A DNA stretch of 7,048 nt. Origin: an uncultured Eubacterium sp. Its GTDB lineage: Bacteria > Bacillota > Clostridia > Eubacteriales > Eubacteriaceae. A program made the translations under genes and the position numbers. Position 1 is the first letter of the stretch, and each line of letters starts with the position of its first letter. The DNA lies in NCBI GenBank assembly GCA_902784045.1, contig CACZTE010000017.1, positions 1-7,048 of the forward strand, read 5' to 3'. Positions 6,426-7,048 of the stretch are shown in pieces. The notes beneath the pieces were generated by a model. That model saw only the letters and a list, made by a program, of their open reading frames with translations. It did not search any database and was not told the DNA's origin.

Positions 6426-6454
6426 TGGACATTGACAAAGTTTTACAATAAAAT
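6426..6454 (+). promoter_or_regulatory. Possible sigma-A-type promoter for ispH
   Basis: TGGACA (6426-6431) and TAAAAT (6449-6454) each match five of six consensus bases and are separated by exactly 17 bases. Transcription would then start near 6460, almost on the GGAG (6458-6461) that serves ispH, giving a nearly leaderless message; this weakens the call. TACAAT (6444-6449) is an alternative -10 that would keep the ribosome site but lacks a good -35. ispH may simply be read through from cmk. Confidence 0.3.
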
Positions 6455-6468
6455 ATTGGAGAATATTT

Positions 6469-7048
6469 ATGAATATTTTTATTGCTGATAAAGCAGGCTA
6501 TTGTTTTGGTGTTCAACGTGCGATGAATTTGGTTGAAAAAACCATACATGACGCTCATGATACTGTTTATTGTTTGGGAGATCTTTCCCATAATAGACAG
6601 GAGATGGAAAGACTTAAAAAAGAGGGCGTTGTTCGTGTTGATACATTAGACGAAATCAAAAGCGGCACCGTTTTGATTCGCGCTCACGGCGAAGCTGAAA
6701 ATGTTTTGCGTGAGGCTGAGGCAAAAGGACTGACTGTGGTTAACACTACATGTCCCTTTGTCCGGGCGCTTCAAAATAAGGTGCGGGAATACACCCAAAA
6801 AGGGTATGAAGCCGTCATTGTAGGAAAAGCGACACATCCCGAAGTCATCGGCGTCGTCGGACACGCAAAAGGCAGTGTCATTGTGATTGAGACGCCTGAG
6901 GAAGCTCAAGCGTTAACTCACGCACAAAAACGCGTTGTTGTCGTACAAACGACATTCATCGAAAAAAAGTTTTATGCCATTGCGGAAATCATTCAGAATC
7001 AGTCTGAAGAATGTTTGATATTTAACACCATCTGCTCGGCAACTGCCG
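6469..7048 (+). CDS. ispH: 4-hydroxy-3-methylbut-2-enyl diphosphate reductase (IspH/LytB), 3' end outside the window
   Basis: The last enzyme of the MEP pathway, an iron-sulfur protein that reduces HMBPP to IPP and DMAPP, the isoprenoid building blocks. The frame is open from ATG 6469 to the right edge (193 codons seen). Seen: AGYCFGVQRA with cluster cysteine C12; LSHN (H41); IRAHG (H73); NTTCPFV with the second cluster cysteine C95; ATHPEV with H123 and E125, the position of the catalytic glutamate; QTTF (T161, T162); and NTICSATA with the third cysteine C189. All three cluster ligands and the substrate-binding histidines are therefore present. GGAG at 6458-6461, seven bases ahead, supports the start. 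About 90 more residues would complete a standard IspH. In many Clostridia the protein continues into S1 RNA-binding domains, which cannot be judged here. Confidence 0.95.
   Translation, partial: MNIFIADKAGYCFGVQRAMNLVEKTIHDAHDTVYCLGDLSHNRQEMERLKKEGVVRVDTLDEIKSGTVLIRAHGEAENVLREAEAKGLTVVNTTCPFVRALQNKVREYTQKGYEAVIVGKATHPEVIGVVGHAKGSVIVIETPEEAQALTHAQKRVVVVQTTFIEKKFYAIAEIIQNQSEECLIFNTICSATA

Noticed and set aside
6432..6437. Perfect TTGACA as the -35 box of ispH
   Set aside because: At 16-18 bases spacing the candidates are TATTGG, ATTGGA or TTGGAG, which are poor -10 boxes overlapping the ribosome site. The better -10-like words lie only 6 or 11 bases away.

Overview
This window is a compact, one-directional run of bacterial housekeeping genes. 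It holds eight complete genes and one gene cut by the right edge, all on the + strand. The likely source is a Gram-positive Bacillota/Clostridia-type bacterium. The main reasons are the gene order (M50 protease, scpA, scpB, S4-type pseudouridine synthase, then a HI0933-family flavoprotein, cmk, ispH), the presence of an MnmM (YtqB)-type methyltransferase, and purine-rich ribosome binding sites (AGGAG, GGAGG, AAGGGA) before most genes. GC looks like about 40-45% by eye. TGA, TAA and TAG all act as stops, so the code is the standard bacterial one. A species cannot be named.

Left block (about 8-2841): a membrane site-2-type metalloprotease, ScpA, ScpB and an RsuA/RluB-family pseudouridine synthase. 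Each gene overlaps the next by 1 to 8 bases, which points to one transcript with translational coupling. ScpA and ScpB are the non-SMC subunits of the SMC-ScpAB chromosome condensin; smc itself is not in the window.

Middle block (about 2842-5631): after an 88-base spacer that begins within a near-perfect AT-rich palindrome come a tRNA wobble-uridine methyltransferase (MnmM type), a MurR/RpiR-family regulator with a sugar-phosphate-binding SIS domain, and a HI0933/YtfP-family FAD oxidoreductase. The regulator is the odd member, because no sugar gene lies beside it.

Right block (about 5653-7048): cytidylate kinase, then a 174-base gene-free spacer, then the first 193 codons of ispH, the last enzyme of the MEP isoprenoid pathway. 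The spacer holds a set of mutually exclusive hairpins, a short tandem CGCAAA-type repeat and a possible ispH promoter. It is the only place in the window with non-coding structure of any size.

I found no mobile element, CRISPR array, RNA gene, toxin-antitoxin pair or defence gene, and no convincing undescribed system. The points most worth checking are the cmk-ispH spacer, the palindrome over the pseudouridine synthase stop codon, and the RpiR regulator with no obvious target.
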